64,000 nt of DNA. Source: Janthinobacterium rivuli. GTDB taxonomy: Bacteria; Pseudomonadota; Gammaproteobacteria; Burkholderiales; Burkholderiaceae_D. The DNA is taken from contig NZ_WFLJ01000014.1 in NCBI RefSeq assembly GCF_009208735.1, positions 1 through 64,000 of the forward strand, given 5' to 3'. Shown piece by piece: positions 54,728-64,000 of this stretch; within the stretch, counting starts at the first letter, position 1, and every line of letters begins with the position of its first letter. Under the pieces are notes generated by a model, which saw only the letters and a program-made list of their open reading frames with translations, ran no database searches and was not told where the DNA came from. A program made the translations under genes and the position numbers.

Positions 54728-56191
54728 ATGACAATCAAGACTTCCCTGGTGTGGTTCCGGCGCGATCTGCGCGCGTTTGACCATGCTGCACTGCATCACG
54801 CCCTGCGCCAGAGCCAGGCCGTGCATTGCGTGTTTGTATACGACACCGCCATCCTGGCAGCCCTGCCGCGCCGCGACCGGCGGGTCGACTTCATCCATGC
54901 CAGCGTGGCCGAGCTGGCCGGCGAATTGCGCCAGCTGGGCGGCGACCTGATCGTGCTGCACGCGGACGCCGCCGAGGCCATCCCGCGCCTGGCCGCCGAG
55001 CTGAACGCCGACGCCGTCTTCGCCAACCACGACTACGAACCGCAAGCGATCGCGCGCGACGCCAGCGTGGCCGCCGCGCTGACGCGCGACGCGCGCCTGT
55101 GGTTCAGCTTCAAGGATCAGGTGATCTTTGAAAAAGACGAGGTGCTGACGCTCTCGGCCAAGCCGTACACCGTCTACACGCCGTACAAGAATGCCTGGCT
55201 GAAGAAAATGCGCGCCGAACCCGGCTGTCTGGCGCCGTTCGCCATCGAGCCGCACGCGGCCAGCCTGGCGCCGCCGCGCACCGGCACGCCGGCGCCCCTG
55301 CCCACCCTGGGCGAGCTGGGCTTCGAGGCCAGCAACCTGACCGAGCTGGCCATTCCCACCGGCATGTCGGGCGCCAGCAAGCTGTTCGAGGATTTCCTGC
55401 CGCGCGTGGCCCGCTATGACGTGGCGCGCGATTTCCCCGCCCTGAAGGGACCGTCCTACCTGTCCATGCATCTGCGCTTCGGCACCGTGTCGCTGCGCTA
55501 CCTGGTGCGCACCATCGTCGACCTGATGGACAGGGGCGGCGGCGGCGATGGCGCGCCCGTGTGGCTGGCCGAACTGATCTGGCGCGATTTCTACGCCATG
55601 ATCCTGTACCAGAACCCGCACGTGGAAGGCGGCGCCTTCAAACCGGCCTACGACGCCATCGCCTGGGAAACGGGTCCCGCAGCCGATGCCGCCTTTGCCG
55701 CCTGGTGCGAGGGACGCACCGGCTATCCGCTGGTGGACGCGGCCATGGCACAGCTGAACCAGACGGGCTATATGCACAACCGCCTGCGCATGGTCACGGC
55801 CTGCTTCCTGATCAAGGACCTGGGCATCGACTGGCGCCGCGGCGAAGCGTATTTCGCGCTGCACCTGAATGACTTCGACCTGGCGTCGAACAACGGCGGC
55901 TGGCAATGGGCTTCGTCGTCGGGCTGCGACGCGCAGCCTTACTTTCGCATCTTCAATCCCATCACGCAATCGGAAAAATTCGATGCCGGCGGGCGCTTCA
56001 TCCGCCGCTACCTGCCGCAGCTGAAGGCGCTGGGCGACAAGGAAATCCACGCGCCCTGGCTGGTGCCGCGCATGCTGCTCGAACAAAAAAACATCGTGCT
56101 GGGACGCGATTATCCGGAACCGCTGGTGCAGCACGACGAGGCGCGCAAGGAAACCCTGGAGCGCTATGCCGTGGTGAAGGTGGTGGCGTAG
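54728..56191 (+). CDS. phrB: PhrB, deoxyribodipyrimidine photolyase
   Basis: Light-driven repair of cyclobutane pyrimidine dimers. 487 residues: N-terminal Rossmann domain for the antenna cofactor (TSLVWFRRDLRAFDHAAL), C-terminal FAD domain with LIWRDFYAMIL, YMHNRLRMVTACFL and DLASNNGGWQWASSSGCDAQPYFRIFNP. The last block is diagnostic for class I CPD photolyases. The 3' end overlaps the chpA gene by 28 bp, convergent. Confidence 0.96.
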   Translation: MTIKTSLVWFRRDLRAFDHAALHHALRQSQAVHCVFVYDTAILAALPRRDRRVDFIHASVAELAGELRQLGGDLIVLHADAAEAIPRLAAELNADAVFANHDYEPQAIARDASVAAALTRDARLWFSFKDQVIFEKDEVLTLSAKPYTVYTPYKNAWLKKMRAEPGCLAPFAIEPHAASLAPPRTGTPAPLPTLGELGFEASNLTELAIPTGMSGASKLFEDFLPRVARYDVARDFPALKGPSYLSMHLRFGTVSLRYLVRTIVDLMDRGGGGDGAPVWLAELIWRDFYAMILYQNPHVEGGAFKPAYDAIAWETGPAADAAFAAWCEGRTGYPLVDAAMAQLNQTGYMHNRLRMVTACFLIKDLGIDWRRGEAYFALHLNDFDLASNNGGWQWASSSGCDAQPYFRIFNPITQSEKFDAGGRFIRRYLPQLKALGDKEIHAPWLVPRMLLEQKNIVLGRDYPEPLVQHDEARKETLERYAVVKVVA

Positions 56192-59100
56192 GTCAACAAG
56201 CGCCCCACTTCCGCCAGCAATTCCTCTTCCTGGAACGGCTTGCCGAAATACGCATTCACGCCCAGCTCGAACGCATGCGCGCGGTGCTTGTCGGCGCTGC
56301 GCGAAGTGATCATGATGACGGGGATGGCGCGCGTCTTGTCATCGCTGCGCACATTGCGCGTCAAATCGAAACCATCCATGCGCGGCATTTCCACGTCGAC
56401 CAGCAGCATGGCCGGCATGGCGGCCGGCTCCAGCGCATGCAGCTGTTCCAGCGCATCGACGCCATCCTTGGCCAGCAGCACCTGGTAGCCTTCGCGTTCG
56501 AACAGGCGCTGCATCACGCGGCGCACCGTCAGCGAATCGTCGACCACCATCACGCGCACGGCTGGCACGGCCAGCGCGCTGGAAGCGGCATGCTGCGCGC
56601 TGCTGGCCAGCGCATATTGCGACAACAATTCAGGATGATGCTCCAGGTGCTGCGCCAGCGCCACCGGGTTCAGGATCAGCACGATGTCGCCCGTGCCCAG
56701 CACCGTGGCGCCGGCGATGCCCGGCATGCGCGCCAGTTGCGGGCCCACGTGCTTGACCACCACTTCGCGGTTGCCCACCACGTCATCGACCTGCAAGGCC
56801 AGCCTGTCATTGCCATTTCTCAGCAGGAGCACGGGCGCATAGCGCTGCGTGGCCTGCGCCGCCGGCGTCTCGCCCAGCATGGCCGACAGGTGGTGCAGCG
56901 CCAGCGACTGGCCGTGCGACTCGACGCGCCCGGCCGCCCGCACCTGCTCCAGCTGCTCGCCTTTCAGGTGCAGCACCTGCTCCACCAGCACCGATGGCAG
57001 GGCATACGTCTTGCCGTTGGCCGCCAGCAGCACCACCTGGGTGACGGCCAGGGTCAGCGGCAGGTGGATGGTGAAGCGCATGCCCAGGCCCGCCTGCGTC
57101 AGCGTTTCCACGCGCCCGCCCAGGGCCAGCGCTTCGGAACGCACGATGTCCATGCCGACACCGCGTCCTGCCAGTTCCGTCAGGCTGTCGGCGGTGGAAA
57201 ACCCGGGCGTGAAAATCAGCTCGGCCGCCTGCGCGTCGGTCAACGGCGCATCCGTCTCCACCAGGCCGGCGCCGTGCGCCTTGGCGCGGATGCGTTCCAG
57301 GTCCAGCCCCGCGCCATCGTCGGAAAAGGCGATCGCCACCTCATTGCCCTGCTGGCTGACCTGCACCAGCAGCTCGCCCGTCTCGCTCTTGCCCGCCGCC
57401 AGGCGCGCGTCGCGCGGCTCGACGCCGTGCACGATGGCATTGCGCAGCAAGTGTTCGAACGGTGCCGCCATGCGTTCGAGCACGCTGCGGTCGATTTCCA
57501 CGCCGCCGCCGCGGATGTCGAGGTTGACCCGCTTGTCGACTTCCTTGGCGCTTTGCCGCGCCACGCGGAACAGCCGTTCGGCGATGCTGGCAAATGGCAC
57601 CATGCGGATCTGCATCAGGTCGCGCTGCAGCTCGCGCGTCAGCCGCGCCTGCAGCACCAGGTCGTCCGTCACCGCATCGACGCTGTGGCTGAGGTTTTCA
57701 TGGAAGGACGCCACGTCGTTGACGCTTTCGGCCATCATGCGCGTGAGCTCCTGCAGGCGCGTAAAGCGGTCGAATTCGAGCGGATCGAAATCGCGCTCGC
57801 TGCCGACGGCCATGCGCGAGGCGATCTGCGATTCGGCCTGCATTTCCACTTCGCGCAACTGGCGCCGCAAACGCGCCAGATTGTCGGAAAACTCGGACAG
57901 GGAAGCGCCCAGCACACCGACTTCATTTTCAATCTTGGAGCGGGTGATCGACACTTCGCCGGCCTGGTTCACCAGGCGGTCGAGGATATCGGCGCGCACG
58001 CGCACCAGCGCCGCCTTCGGTTCGGCGGCCGGCGTGTCTTCCATGCCCGGCAAGGGCAGCAAGGGCTGCTGCAACTGCTCGAACAGGTGCAGCGCATGGT
58101 CGTAATGGGCCAGCAATTCCTCGAAGGCCTGCGGCGTTGCGGTACCGGCGTGCAGCATGTTTTCGATATGCGTCTCGATTTCATGCGCATGCTGGCCCAG
58201 GCGCATGGCGCCGGCCATGCGCGCGCTGCCCTTGACCGTATGCAGGGTGCGCAGCAGCATCTGTGCCTGGCCGCTGTCGTGCGGCTGCTGCTGCCAGCTG
58301 CGCAGCGCCTCGCCGATCTGCGGCAGCAGGTCGGCGCCCTCCTCCAGGAAGACGGACAATAAATCGAGGTCGAGTTCATCGCTGATGCCGGCGCTGGCCG
58401 CCAGCAGCGCGGCCGCGTCCGCCGGCATGATGGCGGGCGCAGGCGCTTCCGGCGCCGCATGCTCCAACGGCGGCGCGTGCTCGAAGCCGGCGTCGAACAG
58501 ATCGTCGCTGGCGCCGCTGTCGTGCACCGGTGCCGGTACGGATGCTTCGGCAGCCTCCGGCTGCAGCGCATCGGCGACGATGCTCGCATACGTCGCCTCG
58601 AACAGCGCCTCGAGCTGCGGCGCAGGAATCTCGGCCAATGCGTCGGCCGGCGCGTCGGCCAGCGGTTCGGCCAGCGGCTCGGTGGGCTGCGCCGGCGCGC
58701 CGACGATGCTGGCGTAAGCGGCCGCGAACAGGCCGTCGAGCCGCTCTTCCTGGCTTTCGCCGGGCGGCGCCGTCAGGGCGCGCCACAGGGTATTGAGCGC
58801 TTCGATCATGTCCGGCTGCGTTGGCGCCAGGTCGCCCAGCGCGAACGCCTGCAGCATATGCCCGATGCGCTGCGTGGCCTGTTCCAGCACGTCGTGCTGT
58901 TCGGCGCGCAGGCCGGCCAGCGGCGCCACCACCGTCTCGATCACCGTCTCGAGCGCGTGCGCCAGGTCGCGCAGCGACTGGAAGCCGACCGTGCCCGACG
59001 TGCCGGCCAGGGTATGCACGGCTTGCAGCGCCTCCGCGCTGACGGCGCGCTGTTCATGGCGCCATTCGCCGAAGTCGCGCGTGAGCACGCGCAACAATTC

Positions 59101-61479
59101 ATCCGTCTCGGCCAGGTAGATGTTGTACAAGGGAAGGCTGATGCGCAGCTCGCCCACGTGTTTCAGATGATCGTCCGGCGCCTCGTGCGCGACGGGCGCC
59201 GTGGCCAAAGGAAGTCCGATCACATTGCCATTGCTGGCCACCGGCGCGGCCGATGCCGGGCGAGGCTTGCGCAGTTCGAACGGCCCGCCTTCACGCACGC
59301 GCTCGGCCGCCATCAGCAGCATGCCGGCCTCGCGCTCGCGCCCCGCGCCGCCTTCCAGTTCGGCCACCCATTCGCTGAGCTGGTACCAGCCGTAATTCAG
59401 CAGGGTGAACAAGTCATCGCTGACGGGGCGCGCTTCGGCCAGCCAGGTATTCATGACGCGCTCGATGGCGCCGGCCGCTTCGGCAAACTGCGCCAGGCCG
59501 ATCATGCGGCTGCTGCCTTTCAGGGTATGGAACGAGCGGCGCAGCATGGCCAGGTGGTCGCCGCTGGCGGCTTGTTCGCGCGGCAGGGCCAGCGTGGTAT
59601 CGACAAAGGCCAGCACTTCGCGCGCTTCGGCGATGAAGATGTCGAGCATCTCCGCATCGACATCGGTCACTGCCGGCGCGGCATCCATGCCGGCAGGAGC
59701 GGCGGGCGCCAGGGCCTGGTCGAGCAAGGGCACGGCGCCGGCGGCGGCGACTTTTTCAAATGGCAGGGCGCGGAAGGTGCCGGCGGCGGCGTCGAAATGG
59801 AAACGCCCGCTGGCCGCCTGCGCGTTGCGACCCAGCATATCGATAAAAAAGCCCAGCGCGCTGACATTTTGCGCGATCTCGTCGAGCGCCTCGGCCTGCG
59901 CCTCCGCCTTGGCGTCGCCACCGGCCATCTGCCGCACGGCCGCATCGACCTGCAGCACGGCGGCGCGCGCGTCTTCCTGTCCCAGCCCGGCCAGCTGCTG
60001 CTGCAACTGCTCCAGCACGGGCGCGACGCCATCAAGGGTCCCCGTCCGCGACGCATCCGCGTAATACGCATTGAGCACCTTTTCCACCTGGCGCAAGCCC
60101 GTCTTCATGTCCTCGGCCAACGCGGCCACGGTCTGGCCCTGCTCGATCTGGCGCGACAGCTCGCCCGCCGTGACGGGCGGCGGCGCTTCGCCAGCCAGCA
60201 GCGCCTGCAGGCGCGCGACGATGGTTTCCGCATTGCCGGCGAAATCGTCCGGCAGTCGGCGCAGCTGTTCCAGGCCAGTGTCGGCAAACAGCAGCGCCAT
60301 GCCGATTTCATTCTCCAGCGCCGCACTGCGCCCGCTGGCCACGGCTTGCCGCGCCACGGCCGCGCATTCGCGCAGCAGGCTGGCCAGGGCCGGCTGCTTG
60401 AGGGACTCCACATGCGCCGCCACCTGTTGCAGCGCTTCGTCGAAATCCGCGCCCAGGGCTGGATCGAGATCGGCCTGCGCCAGACGGCTCCAGCTGGCGC
60501 GCGCCTGCGCCAGGGCCGTGCGGGCGCCTTGCAAGGCATCCTGGTCGACCTGGCCATAGCGCCGCGCTTCCACGTCGTCGGGCAGCATGCCTTCCAGCGC
60601 GAAGGCGGCGCGCAGCTGGCGTGCCTGCGGCGTCGGCGCGTGTGCCGCGGCGATGAAGAACAGGGCGTCGCGCAGCATCGCTTCGGGCAGGCTGGCCGTG
60701 CCCTGCGCCAGGCGGCGCAATTGCAGGTTGATCAGGCCGAACAGCTGTTTGACGTTGAGCGTGCCCATGCCCTCGCCGCTGGCCGCCAGCCCCGCAAACG
60801 CCTGCATGGCGAACCAGAAGGTGCGCGCCGGCGCCTCCTGCTGCGCGTCGGCCACCAGGGTCAAGGTGGCGTGCAGCTCGCCCGCATGCTGGCGCCGCGC
60901 CGCGTCATCCTGCGCCTTCAGGAACGGCAGCAGGGATTTTTCAAAGCGCCCGCGCCAGGCTGGATAATCGGCCGCCGGCGGCACTTCCGCCAGCGCGATG
61001 GCATGCCCTTCCAGCATCGACGCTGGCGGAAAAAACAGGTCGGCCGGGTGGATGCGCTCGGCGCCCAGCATGGTTTGCAGGTCGCGGTAGTAGGGGAACA
61101 AACGCGCCGGCTGCGGCGGCGTGCCGGCCACCAGGTCTTCCAGGTATTCGGTCAGGGCCTGATACAGGTCGGCGACGACTTGCGCATGATCGAGCGTGTA
61201 TTCCAGGCTGCCGTCGCGAAAGCGCGCCAGCGCCTGTTCCGCGCCGTCCGTCAGCAGGCTGGCGCCGGCCACGTCCACCATCACCAGTGCGCCATGCGCC
61301 TGGTGCAGGTGCGAGCGCGCATGCTGCAGGGCCGTGGCGCGTTCCTCGCGCTCGCGGCCACCCGCCTCGAACAGGGCCGTTTTCGAGCGCCCCAGCGCTT
61401 CACGGATCTCCACCATCACCCACGACAAAGGTTCGCTGTCGAACGGCTTGGACTGCTGTGGACTATCAGGTGTGCTCAT
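56164..61479 (-). CDS. chpA: ChpA/PilL-type hybrid chemotaxis histidine kinase
   Basis: Large CheA-like kinase of the type IV pilus (Chp) system, 1771 residues. The N-terminal part has Hpt modules with phosphorylatable H651 (HTLKGSSRM), H822 (HTLAGTSGTV) and H1080 (HTVKGSARM); an Hpt-like segment near residue 55 lacks the histidine. Then the dimerisation and ATPase domain (N box near 1346, GRGVGMDIVR near 1443), CheW-like domain to about 1600, and a receiver at about 1640-1763 with D1695 (LLVDVEMPRMDGF). Pseudomonas ChpA has more Hpt/Spt modules (eight). Follows pilJ by 40 bp. Confidence 0.93.
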   Translation of the reverse strand: MSTPDSPQQSKPFDSEPLSWVMVEIREALGRSKTALFEAGGREREERATALQHARSHLHQAHGALVMVDVAGASLLTDGAEQALARFRDGSLEYTLDHAQVVADLYQALTEYLEDLVAGTPPQPARLFPYYRDLQTMLGAERIHPADLFFPPASMLEGHAIALAEVPPAADYPAWRGRFEKSLLPFLKAQDDAARRQHAGELHATLTLVADAQQEAPARTFWFAMQAFAGLAASGEGMGTLNVKQLFGLINLQLRRLAQGTASLPEAMLRDALFFIAAAHAPTPQARQLRAAFALEGMLPDDVEARRYGQVDQDALQGARTALAQARASWSRLAQADLDPALGADFDEALQQVAAHVESLKQPALASLLRECAAVARQAVASGRSAALENEIGMALLFADTGLEQLRRLPDDFAGNAETIVARLQALLAGEAPPPVTAGELSRQIEQGQTVAALAEDMKTGLRQVEKVLNAYYADASRTGTLDGVAPVLEQLQQQLAGLGQEDARAAVLQVDAAVRQMAGGDAKAEAQAEALDEIAQNVSALGFFIDMLGRNAQAASGRFHFDAAAGTFRALPFEKVAAAGAVPLLDQALAPAAPAGMDAAPAVTDVDAEMLDIFIAEAREVLAFVDTTLALPREQAASGDHLAMLRRSFHTLKGSSRMIGLAQFAEAAGAIERVMNTWLAEARPVSDDLFTLLNYGWYQLSEWVAELEGGAGREREAGMLLMAAERVREGGPFELRKPRPASAAPVASNGNVIGLPLATAPVAHEAPDDHLKHVGELRISLPLYNIYLAETDELLRVLTRDFGEWRHEQRAVSAEALQAVHTLAGTSGTVGFQSLRDLAHALETVIETVVAPLAGLRAEQHDVLEQATQRIGHMLQAFALGDLAPTQPDMIEALNTLWRALTAPPGESQEERLDGLFAAAYASIVGAPAQPTEPLAEPLADAPADALAEIPAPQLEALFEATYASIVADALQPEAAEASVPAPVHDSGASDDLFDAGFEHAPPLEHAAPEAPAPAIMPADAAALLAASAGISDELDLDLLSVFLEEGADLLPQIGEALRSWQQQPHDSGQAQMLLRTLHTVKGSARMAGAMRLGQHAHEIETHIENMLHAGTATPQAFEELLAHYDHALHLFEQLQQPLLPLPGMEDTPAAEPKAALVRVRADILDRLVNQAGEVSITRSKIENEVGVLGASLSEFSDNLARLRRQLREVEMQAESQIASRMAVGSERDFDPLEFDRFTRLQELTRMMAESVNDVASFHENLSHSVDAVTDDLVLQARLTRELQRDLMQIRMVPFASIAERLFRVARQSAKEVDKRVNLDIRGGGVEIDRSVLERMAAPFEHLLRNAIVHGVEPRDARLAAGKSETGELLVQVSQQGNEVAIAFSDDGAGLDLERIRAKAHGAGLVETDAPLTDAQAAELIFTPGFSTADSLTELAGRGVGMDIVRSEALALGGRVETLTQAGLGMRFTIHLPLTLAVTQVVLLAANGKTYALPSVLVEQVLHLKGEQLEQVRAAGRVESHGQSLALHHLSAMLGETPAAQATQRYAPVLLLRNGNDRLALQVDDVVGNREVVVKHVGPQLARMPGIAGATVLGTGDIVLILNPVALAQHLEHHPELLSQYALASSAQHAASSALAVPAVRVMVVDDSLTVRRVMQRLFEREGYQVLLAKDGVDALEQLHALEPAAMPAMLLVDVEMPRMDGFDLTRNVRSDDKTRAIPVIMITSRSADKHRAHAFELGVNAYFGKPFQEEELLAEVGRLLTYATTFTTA

Positions 61480-61519
61480 GCATGCCTCGGTAAGGAAATC
61501 GCCTGGACTGGCGCGGCGT

Positions 61520-63757
61520 TCAGGCGGCGACGCGGAAGCGCGACACCGAATTTTTCAGTTCCTGCGCCAGCATCGACAGTTTATGGATCGATTGCGCCGT
61601 TTGCTGCGTGCCATCCTGGGTCTGTTCCGCGACGCTCAGGATATGCTGGATATTCAAGGCCACGCCGCTGGCCGAACCGGCCTGCGTGCCGGTGGCGAAC
61701 GAGATGCCCTGGATCAGTTCGGCCAGGTGTTTCGACACCTGGCTAATGTCGTTCAAGGCGGCGCCGGCCGCGTCGGACAGGCGTGCGCCCTCGACCACGC
61801 CCTGCGTGGAGGTTTCCATCGCCCGCGTCGCATCCTGGGTATCGGCCTGGATGGTGCGCACCAGCGCGCCGATCTGCTTGGCGGCGGCGGCCGAGCGTTC
61901 GGCCAGGCGCTGCACCTCCTCGGCGACGACGGAGAAGCCGCGCCCCGCCTCGCCGGCCGAAGCGGCCTGGATGGCGGCGTTCAGCGCCAGCACATTGGTC
62001 TGCTCGGTGATGTCGGAAATGAGCTCGGTGATTTCGCCGATCTCCTGCGACGATTCGCCCAGGCGCTTGATGCGCTTGGAAGTATCCTGGATCTGCTCGC
62101 GGATTTCATGCATGCCCTTGATGGCGTTTTCCACCGCCGTCGAACCCTGCTGCGCCGCCGCCACCGACTGGCGCGCCACGTCGGCCGAGACGCTGGCCGA
62201 CTTCGACACGTCGGTAATCGCATTGGCCATCTTGACCACGGTGGCGCTGACGCCCTGGATTTCGCGCGACTGCTGCTGCGACGCGATCAGCAGCTTGCTG
62301 GAGATGCTTTGCGCCTGCGTCGAGGCGCGGTTGACCTGTTCGGCCGTCGCCGTCACCCTGCCCACCAGGCCGCGCAATTCCTCGACCGTATAGTTGACGG
62401 AATCGGCGATGGCGCCCGTGATGTCTTCCGACACGGTGGCCTGTACCGTCAGGTCGCCGTCGGCGACCTTCTGCAATTCGTTCATCAGGCGCAGGATGGC
62501 CGCCTGGTTCTGTTCATTCTTGGCCTTGGCCTGCTCCTCCTGTTCCTGCGACAGCAGGCGCAGGATTTCCGCTTCCTGGCGCCGCCGCTCGGCGTCGCGC
62601 GTGCGGTTGACGGAGTCCTGCAGCAGCACCCTGCCGATGCCGGCCGCCGCGATCAGGGTCAGCAGCACGCCGCCGACCATCATCCAGAAGGCCATGCCCA
62701 ATGTTTCCTGGTTCACGTGGTACATCTGCTGCAGCAGGGTCAATCGCTGGCGCAGGTCTTCGTTCTCGTTGAAGATCAGCTGTTCGGCGCTTTTCGCCGA
62801 ACTGAATTTGTCGAGCCGGTCGAGTATCGACGAGACCAGCTTCTGGTAAGTGTCGAAACTGGCCTTCAACGCCACGAGCCGGTCGCGCAGTTCGGCGTCG
62901 CGCGTGGGCGCCAATTGCAGCGACACGCTGCCATTGAGCAGGCCTTCGACGGCCGTGCGGAAATACGTCGTGTCGCGCCCCAGCGAGAATGCCGTTTCCG
63001 AGCTGATGCTGCCCGACGACAGGAACTCGCTGGCGCTGCGGCTCATGCGCTGGCTCAGCATCATCAGGCGGCCGATGACGGCCAGGTCGCGCGCATTGCC
63101 GCCACGTTGTACCTTCAGGGCCGCGACTTCCTCGGTCTGCGCCAGCAGCGCCGGCGACAGCGCATTCAATTGCTGCAGAGTCTTGTCGAATTCGCCCAGC
63201 TCGGGTTTCAGGCGCAGGATGGTGCTGGCCGCGCGGTCGCTGCTGGCCCACTTCTTGCGCGCGTCAGCCACCGCCGCCAGCAGGGCGGAACGCGACTCGC
63301 CGATATCGCGCCCGTGATACGTCCCGCCGCGCAGCATCAGGCGGAAATCCTGGTTCAGTTCATTGCGGCTTTCCTCGAGCTGGCGGAAGGCTTCCGGATT
63401 GCCTTGCACGGCGTTCGGCGCGGCCTTGCCGATGCGCTGCGAATGCATCAGCGCGTCGCTGGCCAGCTGCGTCTGCGCCGAGGCGATATTGCCGCTGCGC
63501 GTATTGAGGCCGACGAACAGCAGGCTGGCGGCCAGGCTCAGGGCCATCACCGTCGACAGGATGCTCAATTGTTTTTGCAGCGGCAAATGGCCGATCAGCG
63601 GCAGCTTCCAGTCCCCGGCCGGCGCGCTGGCCAGCGACTTGCGCCGTCCCAGCGCGTCGCGCAGGCGCAGCGGCAGGTCGGCCGCCGATGCCGGCTCCCC
63701 GGGCGCGTGCTGCGTTTCGGGCATGCCGGCCGCCAGGATCGGAGAATTGGCGCCCAT
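61520..63757 (-). CDS. pilJ: PilJ, type IV pilus methyl-accepting chemotaxis protein
   Basis: Sensor that feeds ChpA. 745 residues: an N-terminal cytoplasmic tail, membrane helix near 75-95 ([21 protein letters not shown]), PilJ-type sensor domain, second membrane helix ([21 protein letters not shown]), HAMP-like region and a signalling domain with [23 protein letters not shown], the MCP hairpin tip. PilJ signatures such as MSRSASEFL and [13 protein letters not shown] are seen. ATG shares a base with the pilI stop (TGATG). The frame allows a TTG 2 codons earlier. Confidence 0.93.
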   Translation of the reverse strand: MGANSPILAAGMPETQHAPGEPASAADLPLRLRDALGRRKSLASAPAGDWKLPLIGHLPLQKQLSILSTVMALSLAASLLFVGLNTRSGNIASAQTQLASDALMHSQRIGKAAPNAVQGNPEAFRQLEESRNELNQDFRLMLRGGTYHGRDIGESRSALLAAVADARKKWASSDRAASTILRLKPELGEFDKTLQQLNALSPALLAQTEEVAALKVQRGGNARDLAVIGRLMMLSQRMSRSASEFLSSGSISSETAFSLGRDTTYFRTAVEGLLNGSVSLQLAPTRDAELRDRLVALKASFDTYQKLVSSILDRLDKFSSAKSAEQLIFNENEDLRQRLTLLQQMYHVNQETLGMAFWMMVGGVLLTLIAAAGIGRVLLQDSVNRTRDAERRRQEAEILRLLSQEQEEQAKAKNEQNQAAILRLMNELQKVADGDLTVQATVSEDITGAIADSVNYTVEELRGLVGRVTATAEQVNRASTQAQSISSKLLIASQQQSREIQGVSATVVKMANAITDVSKSASVSADVARQSVAAAQQGSTAVENAIKGMHEIREQIQDTSKRIKRLGESSQEIGEITELISDITEQTNVLALNAAIQAASAGEAGRGFSVVAEEVQRLAERSAAAAKQIGALVRTIQADTQDATRAMETSTQGVVEGARLSDAAGAALNDISQVSKHLAELIQGISFATGTQAGSASGVALNIQHILSVAEQTQDGTQQTAQSIHKLSMLAQELKNSVSRFRVAA

Positions 63758-64000
63758 CAGCAAATATCCTTGTGGTCAGGGAGGCCGCCAAAGCCGGCGT
63801 CGAGGAAGCGCTCCGCTTGCGCCAGCTGCGCCAGGTCCAGGCGCAGCCAGTGCTGCCCTTCGCCGTCGCGCAGCGCCTGCGCCGCCCATGCTGGGAACAC
63901 GCCCTGCGCCGCATCCTGCACGGGCACGGGCTGCATCGTGCGCAGCTGGCGCAAGCCCAGCACGCGTTCGACCAGCAAGGCGCAATTGAGGCCGAGACGC
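63757..64000 (-). CDS. pilI: PilI, CheW-like adaptor (C-terminal part only)
   Basis: Links PilJ to ChpA. Only the last 80 residues lie in the window; the rest is beyond its right edge. [18 protein letters not shown] and [20 protein letters not shown] fit a CheW/PilI C-terminus. The stop (TGA) overlaps the pilJ ATG by one base, giving the gene order pilI-pilJ-chpA on the minus strand. Confidence 0.8.
   Translation of the reverse strand, partial: RLGLNCALLVERVLGLRQLRTMQPVPVQDAAQGVFPAWAAQALRDGEGQHWLRLDLAQLAQAERFLDAGFGGLPDHKDIC

Noticed and set aside
56164-56191. The 28-bp overlap of the photolyase and chpA 3' ends as a frameshift or truncation
   Set aside because: Both proteins have normal C-terminal ends, so it is an ordinary convergent overlap.
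58459-61746. A 1095-codon open frame antisense to chpA
   Set aside because: High G/C and the codon bias of the true gene leave the opposite frame open; its translation is low-complexity (R, Q, G, H rich) and has no domain resemblance.

Overview
The window is a chromosomal segment of a high-GC Gram-negative bacterium. It most resembles a betaproteobacterium of the order Burkholderiales, family Oxalobacteraceae (Janthinobacterium, Duganella or Massilia type). This is inferred from the conserved blocks miaB-phoH-ybeY-corC-lnt, glyQ-glyS-gmhB-plsC and yqgE-ruvX-pyrR-pyrB-pyrC', from Kdo and heptose lipopolysaccharide core genes, a PilI-PilJ-ChpA chemosensory cluster and a PEP-CTERM protein. No rRNA, tRNA or CRISPR array was found. 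Genes are dense and many neighbours overlap as ATGA.

Region 1 (1-10139, minus strand) is the most interesting part. A promoter with an overlapping palindromic operator precedes a periplasmic binding protein, a fused double permease and an ATPase that look like the AfuABC hexose-phosphate importer. An inositol-monophosphatase-family enzyme, a porin, iolG, a fused iolC and the start of iolD follow. The core operator TGCACACGTGTGCA recurs inside a 36-bp perfect palindrome just ahead of iolG. The simplest reading is a locus that takes up a phosphorylated inositol (or a similar phosphorylated polyol), dephosphorylates it and feeds it to myo-inositol catabolism.

Region 2 (10189-14202) holds a complete IS1595-family element whose right end abuts the terminator of an MHS-family transporter gene, then a thioredoxin-like protein and a fumarylacetoacetase-family hydrolase. 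Region 3 (14219-19259) is the lower beta-ketoadipate pathway: a PcaT/KgtP-like transporter, pcaF, pcaJ and pcaI, with a divergent IclR-type regulator and inverted repeats between them. Region 4 (19274-26404) is mixed: a ChaN-like lipoprotein, an ArsR plus two YeeE-type membrane proteins (sulfur or sulfide handling), a PEP-CTERM protein, a DUF1697 protein, a membrane histidine kinase, an HDOD protein with a small partner, and a small DNA-binding-like protein.

Region 5 (27056-43897) is housekeeping: tRNA modification and ribosome maturation (miaB, phoH, ybeY), envelope lipid and lipoprotein genes (corC, lnt, plsC), glycyl-tRNA synthetase, LPS precursor and core genes (gmhB, algC/manB-like, waaC, waaA), an H-NS protein and apaH. 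Region 6 (43987-49498) is an accessory cluster: an AraC regulator, an AhpD-like protein, an acyl-CoA-dehydrogenase-like flavoprotein and a Tat-exported ABC importer of the nitrate/sulfonate class. Region 7 (49508-54386) is an acyltransferase and the pyrimidine block with a catalytically degenerate dihydroorotase. Region 8 (54728-64000) is a photolyase followed by chpA, pilJ and the end of pilI, which control type IV pilus (twitching) behaviour. Two related structured repeats lie between co-directional genes in regions 1 and 7.
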